The notes: generated by a model from the letters alone, not told the origin. Positions 1 through 5,743 are shown, counted from the stretch's first letter. The stretch: 7,791 nucleotides of DNA from Legionella genomosp. 1 (GCA_945867185.1 CAMBHM010000064.1:1-7791), one strand, 5' to 3'. Translations and numbers: made by a program.

Positions 1-2
1 CT

Positions 3-446
3 ATTCATCCTCGGTTATTTCGGCCAGGTACAAAAAACACCATTGACGAACACCTTCCCCCGAATGCGCAAGCGTACGCAATGAGAGACTCAAGCTGGTG
101 TTTAGAGCAAGCAAAGAGAGTTGGATCGCATTGCCAACAAGTAGTCCAGCAACTATTAACGAACTCGGTTGTTGATTATTTGCGCGCAGCGCAGGGCATA
201 GTTAGTTTACAAAAAAAATACGGTAATGAGCGGTTGAATGCGGCTTGTCAGCGCGCGCTTGCTTTGTTTTTCAAAGTGTTCATTACATCCGCATTTGATA
301 CGTTCGCAACTATTGTCCAAACGGCCAGAAAGCATAGCGTTAATATCTATAATTATGTTTATGATCGGGTGACCAAAAAATTCGAAATGCCTTCTCTGGC
401 GAATTTGATTTCTGATACATTCAGATTAGAAAATTGCCCTGCCTAA
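3..446 (+). pseudogene. istA: IS21-family transposase IstA, 3' part fused to a foreign transposase-like tail
   Basis: The frame is open from the window edge, so the ATG at 81 is internal and not the true start. The encoded stretch IDEHLPP...WCLEQA...IGSHC-like...LRAAQGIVSLQKKYGNERL.AACQRAL is the hallmark C-terminal part of IstA, the DDE transposase of IS21 elements. Its catalytic domain would lie to the left. After QRAL (about position 264) the expected IstA ending is absent. The remaining 60 residues (pattern TARKHSVNIYNYVYDR, then MPSLANLI) look like the C-terminus of a different transposase family that I cannot name. The ORF is therefore a chimera made by recombination or insertion, and not functional. 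The usual downstream partner, istB, is displaced by about 1.6 kb. Confidence 0.8.
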
Positions 447-483
447 ATCGCTACTATTGTGGTTACCCTGTGATATAGAGAAG

Positions 484-499
484 GTACAAATATTTGTAC
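484..499. promoter_or_regulatory. Perfect 16-bp palindrome, candidate operator
   Basis: GTACAAATATTTGTAC is its own reverse complement with no mismatch. It ends 10 bp before the -10 hexamer of the promoter at 507-515, so it covers the region where a -35 element would sit. A repressor or activator dimer binding here would directly control the propeller gene. The regulator is not identifiable from the sequence. Confidence 0.45.
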
Positions 500-506
500 A
501 TTTTTC

Positions 507-515
507 TGCTATACT
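507..515 (+). promoter_or_regulatory. Extended -10 promoter of the propeller gene
   Basis: TGCTATACT matches the extended -10 form TGnTATAAT (TATACT is 5 of 6). No good -35 sits at the normal distance, which is usual for extended -10 promoters. Transcription would start near 522 and give a leader of about 40 nt before the ATG at 562. That leader contains an AGGAG ribosome binding site at 550-554, 7 nt from the start codon. Confidence 0.5.
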
Positions 516-561
516 GTAATACAAAAGAATATCATTTGCCCATTAAAATAGGAGTTTACAA

Positions 562-1992
562 ATGCCTAAATTTTATGATGCTATTAGTTTTGAACTTCAT
601 GATATAAATCGAGAAAATACGGGGATGGTATTCTACGCTGTGAAAACTGGTGAGAAGTACCGATTAGCGGGTTGTACCGAGACAGAATTTCAATTGCTCA
701 AAAAAGACCCTGAAACTCGTATATCAGATTATTATCCAGTGAATGCCTATGACCTTTTAGATAAAGATGTGTTCGAAGTATATGATGCGGCTGAAATGTT
801 AGATGCGTATGGTGAGGAAGTGACGGAAGAAGAATATGATCTATACGTTGCACATGGCGAGAATGATGATGCTGCTGTTTTTAAATATAAACTCCTAAGC
901 AATAAGACATACACAAAAGCTGAATTATCAGGCTTGGTTAATTTTGACACTGCCCTCCCTTTTCCTGACTCACCACAGGGTCGCGCTCGCGCTGCTCGTG
1001 TAGCAGCAGTGGTTCCACCAGCTGTTGCACCAGTAGCCGCACCAGTAGCTGCAGAGTGGACCATTGGGAGCAGAATACGTGATGCTCTTATGCATCTTGT
1101 TTTGCCGAATGGTAATGTGATAGTGACTGAGCTCCGAACAAGACAACGCGCTGGAGGCACCTTTTTGTTGCGCCCACCACATGAAGAGTTACGTCTACCC
1201 TTCAGTGCACCTGATGCATCCAGGATAGCAATACTACAAAATAACATGTTTGCTGTTTCTGATCAGAATTCAGTCGATATTTATCATGCAGAAAACGGCC
1301 AGTTATTCAGTCATTCTGTGAATCCTGCTTGGTGGTTCAACCGCGTCCTGCCATTGGACAATGGCAATATCGCCATGGCCTCCAGCGCAGGTGACTCATC
1401 GCATCCACTTCAAATATTTAGCATTGATGATACTGGGGGCTTGATTGAGATAAGTCATACTGCCAATTCTTATAGGAAAACAAGCATGACTGAGATGCAA
1501 AATCATTGTGTCGCTATTGCGGCTATTCGACCTGAAGCAGCAGGAGGGAGTATACCACTACGTATCATTAATCCCGTTACTGCTGCCATAGCAAGAGAAA
1601 TTAATATTACTGATGCGAAGTTTATGCCTTGCATAAAAGCAATAGGATCAGATCAACTCGCCATTGTGTATTCAGGACCTGATGATGAATCTTATTTAAG
1701 TATTTATAACACAGAAACAGGAGATAGGACTGCTAGTATATCTCTGGGACGAAACTATATAAGGAATGAGCTGACTTGCATCACAATACTCCCTAACGGG
1801 TTTTTGGGTGTTGCGAGTGCTTATAAGAGTGGAATCAAGATTATTGATCCATCCACTGAAGAAGTAGTGGATACTTTAGCGCAAGCGTTTCCTATTACGC
1901 ACGAATCACATTTTATGGAGGCTCCAGCTTTTAGACATTATGTTGATAGCCATCCCGCGGCGGATGCCGCCCCAATGCCAGGGGGCATGTAA
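562..1992 (+). CDS. Beta-propeller-like protein with acidic N-terminal region and Ala/Pro linker, function unknown
   Basis: This is an intact 476-codon gene with its own promoter and a strong AGGAG site. I do not recognise the family. Residues 1-135 are acidic and aromatic-rich (EEVTEEEYDLY), followed by a flexible Ala/Pro/Val linker at about 141-166. From about 175 to 440 there are roughly six repeats of about 40-45 residues. Each has a hydrophobic strand around an N-G or polar turn (LPNGNVIV, LDNGNIAMA, LPNGFLGVA) followed by an I-x-x-x-T-G-like strand end (VDIYHAENGQLF, LSIYNTETGDR, IKIIDPSTEEV). This suggests a WD40/quinoprotein-like propeller that binds proteins. There is no signal peptide or membrane segment. 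The last residues (AADAAPMPGGM) are a flexible tail. It sits alone between two IS21 fragments, so it looks like cargo. A secreted effector is possible in a Legionellales host, but that is only inference. Confidence 0.8.
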   Translation: MPKFYDAISFELHDINRENTGMVFYAVKTGEKYRLAGCTETEFQLLKKDPETRISDYYPVNAYDLLDKDVFEVYDAAEMLDAYGEEVTEEEYDLYVAHGENDDAAVFKYKLLSNKTYTKAELSGLVNFDTALPFPDSPQGRARAARVAAVVPPAVAPVAAPVAAEWTIGSRIRDALMHLVLPNGNVIVTELRTRQRAGGTFLLRPPHEELRLPFSAPDASRIAILQNNMFAVSDQNSVDIYHAENGQLFSHSVNPAWWFNRVLPLDNGNIAMASSAGDSSHPLQIFSIDDTGGLIEISHTANSYRKTSMTEMQNHCVAIAAIRPEAAGGSIPLRIINPVTAAIAREINITDAKFMPCIKAIGSDQLAIVYSGPDDESYLSIYNTETGDRTASISLGRNYIRNELTCITILPNGFLGVASAYKSGIKIIDPSTEEVVDTLAQAFPITHESHFMEAPAFRHYVDSHPAADAAPMPGGM

Positions 1993-2019
1993 GGTGGGTG
2001 CGTTCGTGCTTTGCCCACC
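1993..2019. repeat. REP-like hairpin with UUCG tetraloop after the propeller gene
   Basis: GGTGGG at 1993-1998 pairs with CCCACC at 2014-2019. Inside, GCG-TTCG-TGC (2000-2009) closes on a stable UUCG loop. The core (TTTGCCCACCCTA next to a G-rich partner) resembles dispersed intergenic palindromes common in proteobacterial genomes. It begins directly after the TAA of the propeller gene and could slow or end transcription, but no U-run follows. Its far arm abuts the point where istB homology begins. Confidence 0.5.
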
Positions 2020-2184
2020 CTATAGGTAAAAGTCACCTGGCTCAAGCCATTGCCCATTGTGCTGTAAGACTCGAAATAGATGTTTTATTTTTTACTCAAA
2101 CACAATTGTTTAGAGACTTACAAGCGGCCAGAGCCGTTGGAGAGTATGATGAAAAGTTTCAAAAACTCATCAAGACTCCTCTTC
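2019..2184 (+). pseudogene. istB: IS21-family helper ATPase IstB, internal fragment
   Basis: In the frame of the GTG at 1998, the text IGKSHLAQAIAHCAVR...DVLFFTQTQLFRDLQAARAVGEYDEK...LIKTPL matches IstB from the Walker A loop (GKSH) up to just before the Walker B strand (LLIIDDFG in the family). IstB is the AAA+ helper that activates IstA. Here the first ~100 codons are missing, and the GTG lies inside the REP-like hairpin, so it is not a real start. The fragment is cut at 2184 by the IS66 inverted repeat; the reading frame runs on to 2249 only by accident through the IS66 end. The Walker B half and the C-terminus are gone: the sequence beyond the IS66 is already IS21 end repeats. Confidence 0.8.
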
Positions 2185-2209
2185 GTAAGCGGTCGGAGAA
2201 ATACACCTA
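2185..2209 (+). repeat. IS66 terminal inverted repeat (tnpC-side end)
   Basis: The 25 bases starting GTAAGCGGTCGGAG are the exact reverse complement of 3810-3834. A second, subterminal similarity (ACCCTGTCACTAT at 2224-2236 against ACCCAGTCACTAT read inward from 3796) extends the symmetry of the ends and may be a transposase binding site. Confidence 0.9.
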
Positions 2210-2403
2210 TAAAAGCGCTATAGACCCTGTCACTATGCTAGCTTCTTAATTAAGCGGGGTTGTTCATGATAGATAGCGCCAAATATGCTGATTCAAAATT
2301 AATCTGCGAAGAGCCCCTATTACAACCTAATGCCAGTGTCGCTACAGGCGTAATCAAGCAACATCGAGAAGATTTAGTTGCTCATAATTACCGTGCAATG
2401 GCC

Positions 2404-3506
2404 CTAATGAATATTAAAAGGAAGCAGATTGATGTAATCCTTCGGCGTTTTGCAAGAGCGGATGTTTTCAAACAGGTGTTTGAGGTAATCAAAAGGATTC
2501 CAGCCATTGGCAACGGCGGTTCCTATGAGGCTATAAAAAAGAGCGCTTGCGTGGGCCCCTCGCGGACTGGCTGAGAATAACCAATTTTTTCGACCCAATG
2601 CAAAAGGTCTGATTTGATTTTCAGCGCCGTTATTGTCAATTTCAAGCAGGCCATCGAGTAAGTAATTATTGAGCTCTTGCCATCGTTGCTCCATATAGGC
2701 TAATGCGTTGGCAAGTTTTGATTGTGGCACGGCGAAGCGCAAGGACTGTTCGAGCCACGCTTTCATTTCAGTAAGAATAGGCGCAGCCTTTTCCATCCGC
2801 ATCTGGTGCCTCTGCTCGGGCGTGTGCTTCTCGTCACGCGCTTTCTTTTCAATAGCATATAGTTTTTGAAAATAGGCAACAGCCTGATATGACTTGCCCG
2901 TGGTTTTCGCGAGTTTAACAAGCTCTGCAAAAGGACGGCGTGCATGCGCCATACATCCTAAATGAATAATATCAGGACTGAACTCCACCCAATCGTAGCC
3001 AGTATAGCCATCGGTTTGCAAATACCCCTTGAACCCACTTAATATTTCCTTGGGCCAGAGGGCCTGCCTGGTTTCGCGGTAATCAAACAGCACCACTTTT
3101 TTGTCAGGCCGGCCGTCTCGATACACCCACATATAACTGGTTGATGTGTTTTTACGATTGGGCTCATTCATCACTTGGACGGGCGTTTCATCCGCCTGTA
3201 TATAGTTTGACGAACGCAGTGTGCTGATGACGGCTTCGCGCATAGGCTTACATACCTCAGCTGCCGCTATTACCCAACCACTGCAGGGATAACTTCTAGT
3301 TGTTCAGTGACTTCCTCGCCAATGCGTTGCTTTAGGCAGCCACAAGCACAGAGCTTTTCGCTTTCTTCAATATCATATTCAATGACTTCGCGGGGCAAGT
3401 GGCTGGGTAATGCGCAGCGCTTGGGTTTGTTTCGTGTGTAGGTTATGGTTATTGTGTTTTCTTCTTTAGGCAATTCTTCATCAGGAACCACATCAGCCTC
3501 ATCAAA
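2404..3506 (-). pseudogene. tnpC: IS66-family transposase TnpC, internally deleted and frameshifted
   Basis: Two frames together give most of a TnpC. The upstream piece (about 3270-3506) encodes FDEADVVPDEELP..., then a zinc-finger region KLCACGC and EEVTEQLEVIPA. The downstream piece (2404 to about 3280) reads GWVIAAAEVCKP, then the DDE_Tnp_IS66 domain. Counted from the ATG at 3243, the acidic residues are at ADET (D18), QTDGY (D78) and ENQIRP (E208), and the C-terminal NGWNPFDYLKHLF segment is present. At the junction (about 3275-3290) roughly 80 residues between the zinc finger and the catalytic domain are missing and the frame changes. The N-terminal ~100 residues are also missing, because the tnpB start is fused directly to codon FDEAD. 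The catalytic domain looks whole, but no functional full protein can be made. Confidence 0.85.
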
Positions 3507-3639
3507 ATAAAAATAAATGGCCACTTGTGGGCTCCATATGCAAAACATCCTGGACCATAATGGCCAAGGTGTTGATGGATTTACGCATATCAGTTATTCC
3601 GCAATATAAATGAACCTTGATATCCTCTGAAATCAGCAT
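3502..3639 (-). pseudogene. tnpB: IS66-family accessory protein TnpB, N-terminal 45 residues
   Basis: From the ATG at 3639 the minus strand encodes MLISEDIKVHLYCGITDMRK, then SINTLAIMVQDVLHMEPTSGHLFLF and a stop. The TDMRKSI...L...V...L......G..FLF pattern is typical of the TnpB/Orf2 start, a protein of about 115 residues needed for IS66 transposition. The rest is deleted and the frame runs straight into tnpC DNA; the shared text ATTTTGATGAG marks the fusion. Its ATG overlaps the tnpA stop in ATGCTGA, the normal coupled arrangement. Confidence 0.8.
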
Positions 3640-3752
3640 AGGACCACCAACTGTTGCAGTAGGTTAATGAATTCATTACAAAACTCCTGCTGCGTTAAGC
3701 CACTTGTTTTATACTGATCGATTATCGCGTCCCACTCTATAGCTTGATTCAT
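3633..3752 (-). pseudogene. tnpA: IS66-family accessory protein TnpA, 39-residue remnant
   Basis: From the ATG at 3752 it reads MNQAIEWDAIIDQYKTSGLT, then QQEFCNEF. This is the typical start of the IS66 Orf1/TnpA helix-turn-helix protein (W..li.qy..SGls...FC). The usual protein has about 90-110 residues; here the reading diverges after EFC and stops at TGA 3633-3635. A GGAG motif lies about 8 nt upstream of the ATG, in CTGGAGTTTTCAAT. The gene is too short to be followed by a normal tnpB fusion and is an internal-deletion product. Confidence 0.65.
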
Positions 3753-3809
3753 ATTGAAAACTCCAGTTTGTTGAGGAGCCGCTATAGTGACTGGGTTTAT
3801 AAATTTTTT

Positions 3810-3834
3810 TAGGTGTATTTCTCCGACCGCTTAC
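3810..3834 (-). repeat. IS66 terminal inverted repeat (tnpA-side end)
   Basis: It is the exact reverse complement of 2185-2209, ending ...CCGCTTAC on the plus strand. It lies 57 bp upstream of the tnpA start on the minus strand. An intact end pair means the copy could still be mobilised by a complete relative elsewhere in the genome. Confidence 0.9.
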
Positions 3835-3841
3835 CATTAAA

Positions 3842-3923
3842 GTGATGATCTAGTGGTCCCATTAGGTGATGATCTGGTGGTCCCTTTAGAGTGATGACCA
3901 AGTGGTCCCATTGCGGTGATGAT
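3842..3923 (+). repeat. IS21 right-end repeats, three and a half copies
   Basis: Units GTGATGATCTAGTGGTCCC (3842-3860), GTGATGATCTGGTGGTCCC (3866-3884) and GTGATGACCAAGTGGTCCC (3891-3909) are followed by a partial GTGATGAT at 3916-3923. They start 24-25 bp apart, about two and a half helix turns. Repeats of this kind inside both ends of IS21 elements bind the transposase. The block marks this as the end downstream of istB. Confidence 0.75.
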
Positions 3924-3929
3924 TAACAC

Positions 3930-4027
3930 ATGCCCCGTTTCATCCGTGTGAAATACGTAAACGTCATCGGCTTAATTGTATGTTCTTGTGCATTTGTGCC
4001 ACATATAGGGCATCGCTGCTTGTTCAT
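3930..4027 (-). pseudogene. Zinc-knuckle protein start resembling MqsA/YgiT-type antitoxin, truncated by the IS21 end
   Basis: From the ATG at 4027 the minus strand encodes MNKQRCPICGTNAQEHTIKP, then MTFTYFTRMKRGM before it meets the IS21 end and a stop. The ribosome binding site AGGAGA ends 6 nt before the ATG, which is strong support for a real start. CPxCG near residue 6 followed by a short spacer and a T-F-T-Y strand is the N-terminal pattern of YgiT-type zinc-finger antitoxins (MqsA family). Their second CxxC and DNA-binding half would be beyond the IS21, outside this window. The family call is my recognition from a 33-residue piece, so only moderately sure. No toxin gene is recognisable upstream. 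Confidence 0.5.
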
Positions 4028-4054
4028 GCTATCTCTCCTTAACAGTATATACCC

Positions 4055-4077
4055 ATCGCCATTGAAGGTGGTTTTTT
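4055..4077 (+). terminator. Weak possible rho-independent terminator
   Basis: ATCGCC pairs with GGTGGT (two G-U pairs) around the loop ATTGAA, followed by six Ts on the plus strand. The stem is short and no intact plus-strand gene ends nearby, so this may be chance. Confidence 0.2.
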
Positions 4078-4150
4078 AACTCTTTTGAAGTTGAGTGCGG
4101 AGAGGATCTTCGAGCAAACCAGCAAGCCCAATGGCTCCTGCGTATTTTGC

Positions 4151-4179
4151 TTGCATGAAATCATTTAAAATTCTAATAT
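4151..4179 (+). promoter_or_regulatory. Candidate promoter for the ATPase gene
   Basis: TTGCAT (4151-4156) and TAATAT (4174-4179) are separated by 17 bp. Each is a partial match to consensus. Transcription would start inside the palindrome at 4177-4213, just before the ATG at 4214. Confidence 0.3.
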
Positions 4180-4213
4180 AGCAATATGCATTACTGTAAT
4201 GAGCGTTGCTATA
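4177..4213. promoter_or_regulatory. 37-nt interrupted palindrome directly before the ATPase start codon
   Basis: TATAGCAA (4177-4184) is the exact reverse complement of TTGCTATA (4206-4213). Inside, CATTA (4189-4193) pairs with TAATG (4197-4201) around CTG. All arms share the same centre at 4195. Thirteen of 17 pairs are perfect and two more could be G-U in RNA. It may be an operator, or an RNA hairpin covering the translation start. Confidence 0.4.
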
Positions 4214-5524
4214 ATGAAATTTTATAATCGCGAAAATGAACTTCAAATCTTGCGGGATATGGCGATAAAATCGCATCAAACAGCACAAATGACATTCATT
4301 GTTGGGCGCAGGCGTATAGGTAAAACAAAACTAGTGCTTGAAGCATATCCTGACCGCGTGGTTTATTTTTTTGTTTCAAAAAAATCCGAAAATTTATTAT
4401 GCCATGAATATAAGCAACAAATTCAATCTAGCCTTAATATCAACATCCATGGTGAGTTCATTCAATTTGCTCATCTTTTTGAATATTTGCTTGAAATCTC
4501 AAAAACCAAACAATTCACTCTGATAATAGATGAGTTTCAACAATTTTTTACCATTAATCCATCTATCTACTCTGAAATCCAAAACCTTTGGGACCGATAC
4601 AAAGATAAATGCAAAATCAATTTAATACTTTGTGGATCCATTTATTCATTAATGCACAAAATATTTGAAAATGCCAAAGAGCCATTATATGGTCGAGCCA
4701 ATAAAAAAATGATGTTAAAACCCTTTGGGGTACAAACGTTACATCAAATTTTTATTGAGAATCATGCGCAGATAAGCCCAAAAGAAATGCTCGCCTTTTA
4801 TACTATTACAGGCGGGGTTGCCAAATATATAGAGTTGCTAGTAGATGAAAAAGCATTTGATCTGGACACAATTCTTGATGTTTTCTTTAACAATAGTTCA
4901 ATGTTTATCAACGAGGGCCGTGATATTCTCATCGAGGAGTTTGGAAAGGAGCATACGACTTATTTCTCTATTCTTTCACTCATTGCCAGCTCAAAAACAT
5001 CTCGTACTGAGATAGAGTCCATTCTTGGAAAAAGCATTGGTGGCTATCTTGAAAGACTTGAAAACGATTTTGGTATTATCAAAACCATCAAGCCCGTTTT
5101 TTCAAAACCATATGGTCGTACACAAAAATACCTCATCGAGGATAATTTCTTAAACTTTTGGTTTCGATTTGTTTACAAATATCAAAGCGCCATTGAAATA
5201 GAAAATTACGATTATGTAAAATCCATCATCAAAGCAGACTTTGATACATACTCCGGACATTTTTTAGAAAAATATTTTATTGAAAAATTGAAAGATTCTA
5301 AACAATTTAACCTCATAGGCAGCTACTGGGAGCGAGGAAATCAAAACGAAATTGATATTGTCGCTGTGAATGAACGTGAAAAATTGGCAATGCTTGTGGA
5401 GGTAAAGCTATCTCGAAAACGTATTCAATTGTCAGACTTAGAGCGAAAATCACAAACCCTCATAAATAAACAGCTACAAGGATATCACCTCGTTTATAAA
5501 GCACTGTCTCTAGAAGATCTATAG
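4214..5524 (+). CDS. ATP-binding protein, ATPase_2 domain plus DUF234-type C-terminal nuclease-like domain
   Basis: This is a P-loop ATPase of the archaeal-type ATPase_2/DUF234 group, common in archaea and scattered in bacteria, with no settled function. I choose the ATG at 4214 (MKFYNRENEL, the usual family start) over that at 4199, which lies in the palindrome; the ribosome binding site is weak. Counted from 4214: Walker A GRRRIGKT at 31-38, Walker B LIIDEF with D106-E107, and a conserved CGS...PLYGR...LKPF segment. A winged-helix-like middle (SRTEIESILGKS) follows. The C-terminal domain has IGSYWERGNQNEIDIVA (D381) and LVEVKLS (E396, K398), the D...ExK layout of PD-(D/E)XK nucleases. It is intact at 437 codons and low in GC. 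It stands alone, with no operon partner. Confidence 0.85.
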   Translation: MKFYNRENELQILRDMAIKSHQTAQMTFIVGRRRIGKTKLVLEAYPDRVVYFFVSKKSENLLCHEYKQQIQSSLNINIHGEFIQFAHLFEYLLEISKTKQFTLIIDEFQQFFTINPSIYSEIQNLWDRYKDKCKINLILCGSIYSLMHKIFENAKEPLYGRANKKMMLKPFGVQTLHQIFIENHAQISPKEMLAFYTITGGVAKYIELLVDEKAFDLDTILDVFFNNSSMFINEGRDILIEEFGKEHTTYFSILSLIASSKTSRTEIESILGKSIGGYLERLENDFGIIKTIKPVFSKPYGRTQKYLIEDNFLNFWFRFVYKYQSAIEIENYDYVKSIIKADFDTYSGHFLEKYFIEKLKDSKQFNLIGSYWERGNQNEIDIVAVNEREKLAMLVEVKLSRKRIQLSDLERKSQTLINKQLQGYHLVYKALSLEDL

Positions 5525-5544
5525 CGGGCGAAAATAGCATCAGG

Positions 5545-5712
5545 GCCTTGACACGAGGGCGTCACTCGATAAAATCGGTCGAATACTTTCTCTTGTAATG
5601 CAGCCGGAATTCCAATCCCTGTATCTGCTACACTGAACTTCAAATGCAGTGCCGAAGCACTCTCCTTTATACGCCCTACATGAAGCGGTATTAACTTGAT
5701 TTCGTGTTGCAA
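5545..5712 (-). pseudogene. Histidine kinase ATPase-domain fragment
   Basis: About 56 residues on the minus strand read LHLKFSVADTGIGIP, then AALQEKVFDRFYRVTPSCQG. DTGIGIP (5605-5625) is the G1 box of the HATPase_c domain, and VFDRFYR is the F box of hybrid sensor kinases. The next expected motif, a Gly-rich G2 box (GxGLGL), is missing. After CQG the frame runs into unrelated sequence, and upstream a TGA lies in frame six bases before the TTG at 5712. It is therefore a scrap of a larger sensor kinase with no working parts. It shows that this intergenic region is built from decayed genes. Confidence 0.65.
5548..5575 (+). promoter_or_regulatory. Promoter-like -35/-10 pair upstream of the Rpn gene
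   Basis: TTGACA (5548-5553) and TAAAAT (5570-5575) are 16 bp apart, a perfect -35 and a 5 of 6 -10. They lie inside the kinase fragment on the opposite strand, about 200 bp before the Rpn start, so they may be chance. Confidence 0.25.
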
Positions 5713-5737
5713 TATTCATTTCTTCCTGCGGTTGTCG

Positions 5738-5743
5738 TATAAT
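5738..5743 (+). promoter_or_regulatory. -10 box for the Rpn gene
   Basis: A perfect TATAAT ends 30 bp before the ATG at 5774. The -35 candidate TTCATT (5715-5720, 17 bp spacing) is weak. The distance suits a short leader starting near 5750. Confidence 0.35.

Larger units (their letters stand above)
2185..3834 (-). mobile_element. IS66-family insertion sequence, internally deleted, 1650 bp
   Basis: It is bounded by perfect 25-bp inverted repeats beginning GTAAGCGG, matching the GTAA..GCG ends of the IS66 family. On the minus strand it holds tnpA, tnpB and tnpC remnants in the usual order. It is about 850 bp shorter than common IS66 elements, because each gene has lost internal sequence. The 8-bp target duplication expected for IS66 is absent (TCCTCTTC on the left, CATTAAAG on the right). 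Together with the missing istB 3' part, this suggests a deletion starting at one IS end. The piece 2211-2403 between the left repeat and the tnpC stop has no gene I can support. Confidence 0.85.
1..3928 (+). mobile_element. Remnant of an IS21-family insertion sequence, 5' end outside the window
   Basis: Three pieces in the same order and orientation define it: the istA 3' part (3 to about 266), an istB middle part (about 2019-2184), and a right end made of three 19-bp repeats plus a partial fourth, finishing in ...GATTAACA at 3928. Read inward on the other strand this end starts TGTTAATCATCACC, which fits the TG...CA ends and multiple subterminal repeats known for IS21 elements. The istA end and istB start are replaced by foreign DNA carrying the propeller gene. 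The istB 3' part is lost next to an IS66 insertion. The element cannot be autonomous. The exact right boundary (3928, give or take two bases) is inferred, because the left end and any target duplication lie outside the window. Confidence 0.75.

Noticed and set aside
747..1247. 166-codon minus-strand ORF (and a 70-codon one at 970-1182)
   Set aside because: They lie antisense inside the propeller gene, which has a promoter, a ribosome binding site and repeat structure. Their protein text is low-complexity Ala/Thr/Ser typical of a shadow frame.
1998..2249. 83-codon ORF taken as a complete small gene
   Set aside because: Its first codons are the REP-like hairpin and its last ones the IS66 terminal repeat. 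Only the middle is istB.
2260..2574. 104-codon plus-strand ORF inside the IS66
   Set aside because: More than half is antisense to the conserved C-terminus of tnpC. The start is TTG with no clear ribosome binding site. The non-overlapping part (2266-2403) gives no recognised protein.
3842..3928. CRISPR-like array of short repeats
   Set aside because: Repeat starts are only 24-25 bp apart with 5-6 bp between units, too short for spacers. They fit the end repeats of an IS21 element.
3930..4079. Plus-strand ORF of about 49 codons starting MPRFIRVKYV
   Set aside because: It is antisense to the zinc-knuckle start, which has a strong ribosome binding site and a CPxCG motif.
4338..4523. 61-codon plus-strand ORF
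   Set aside because: It lies within the ATPase gene in another frame, over the Walker A to Walker B region.
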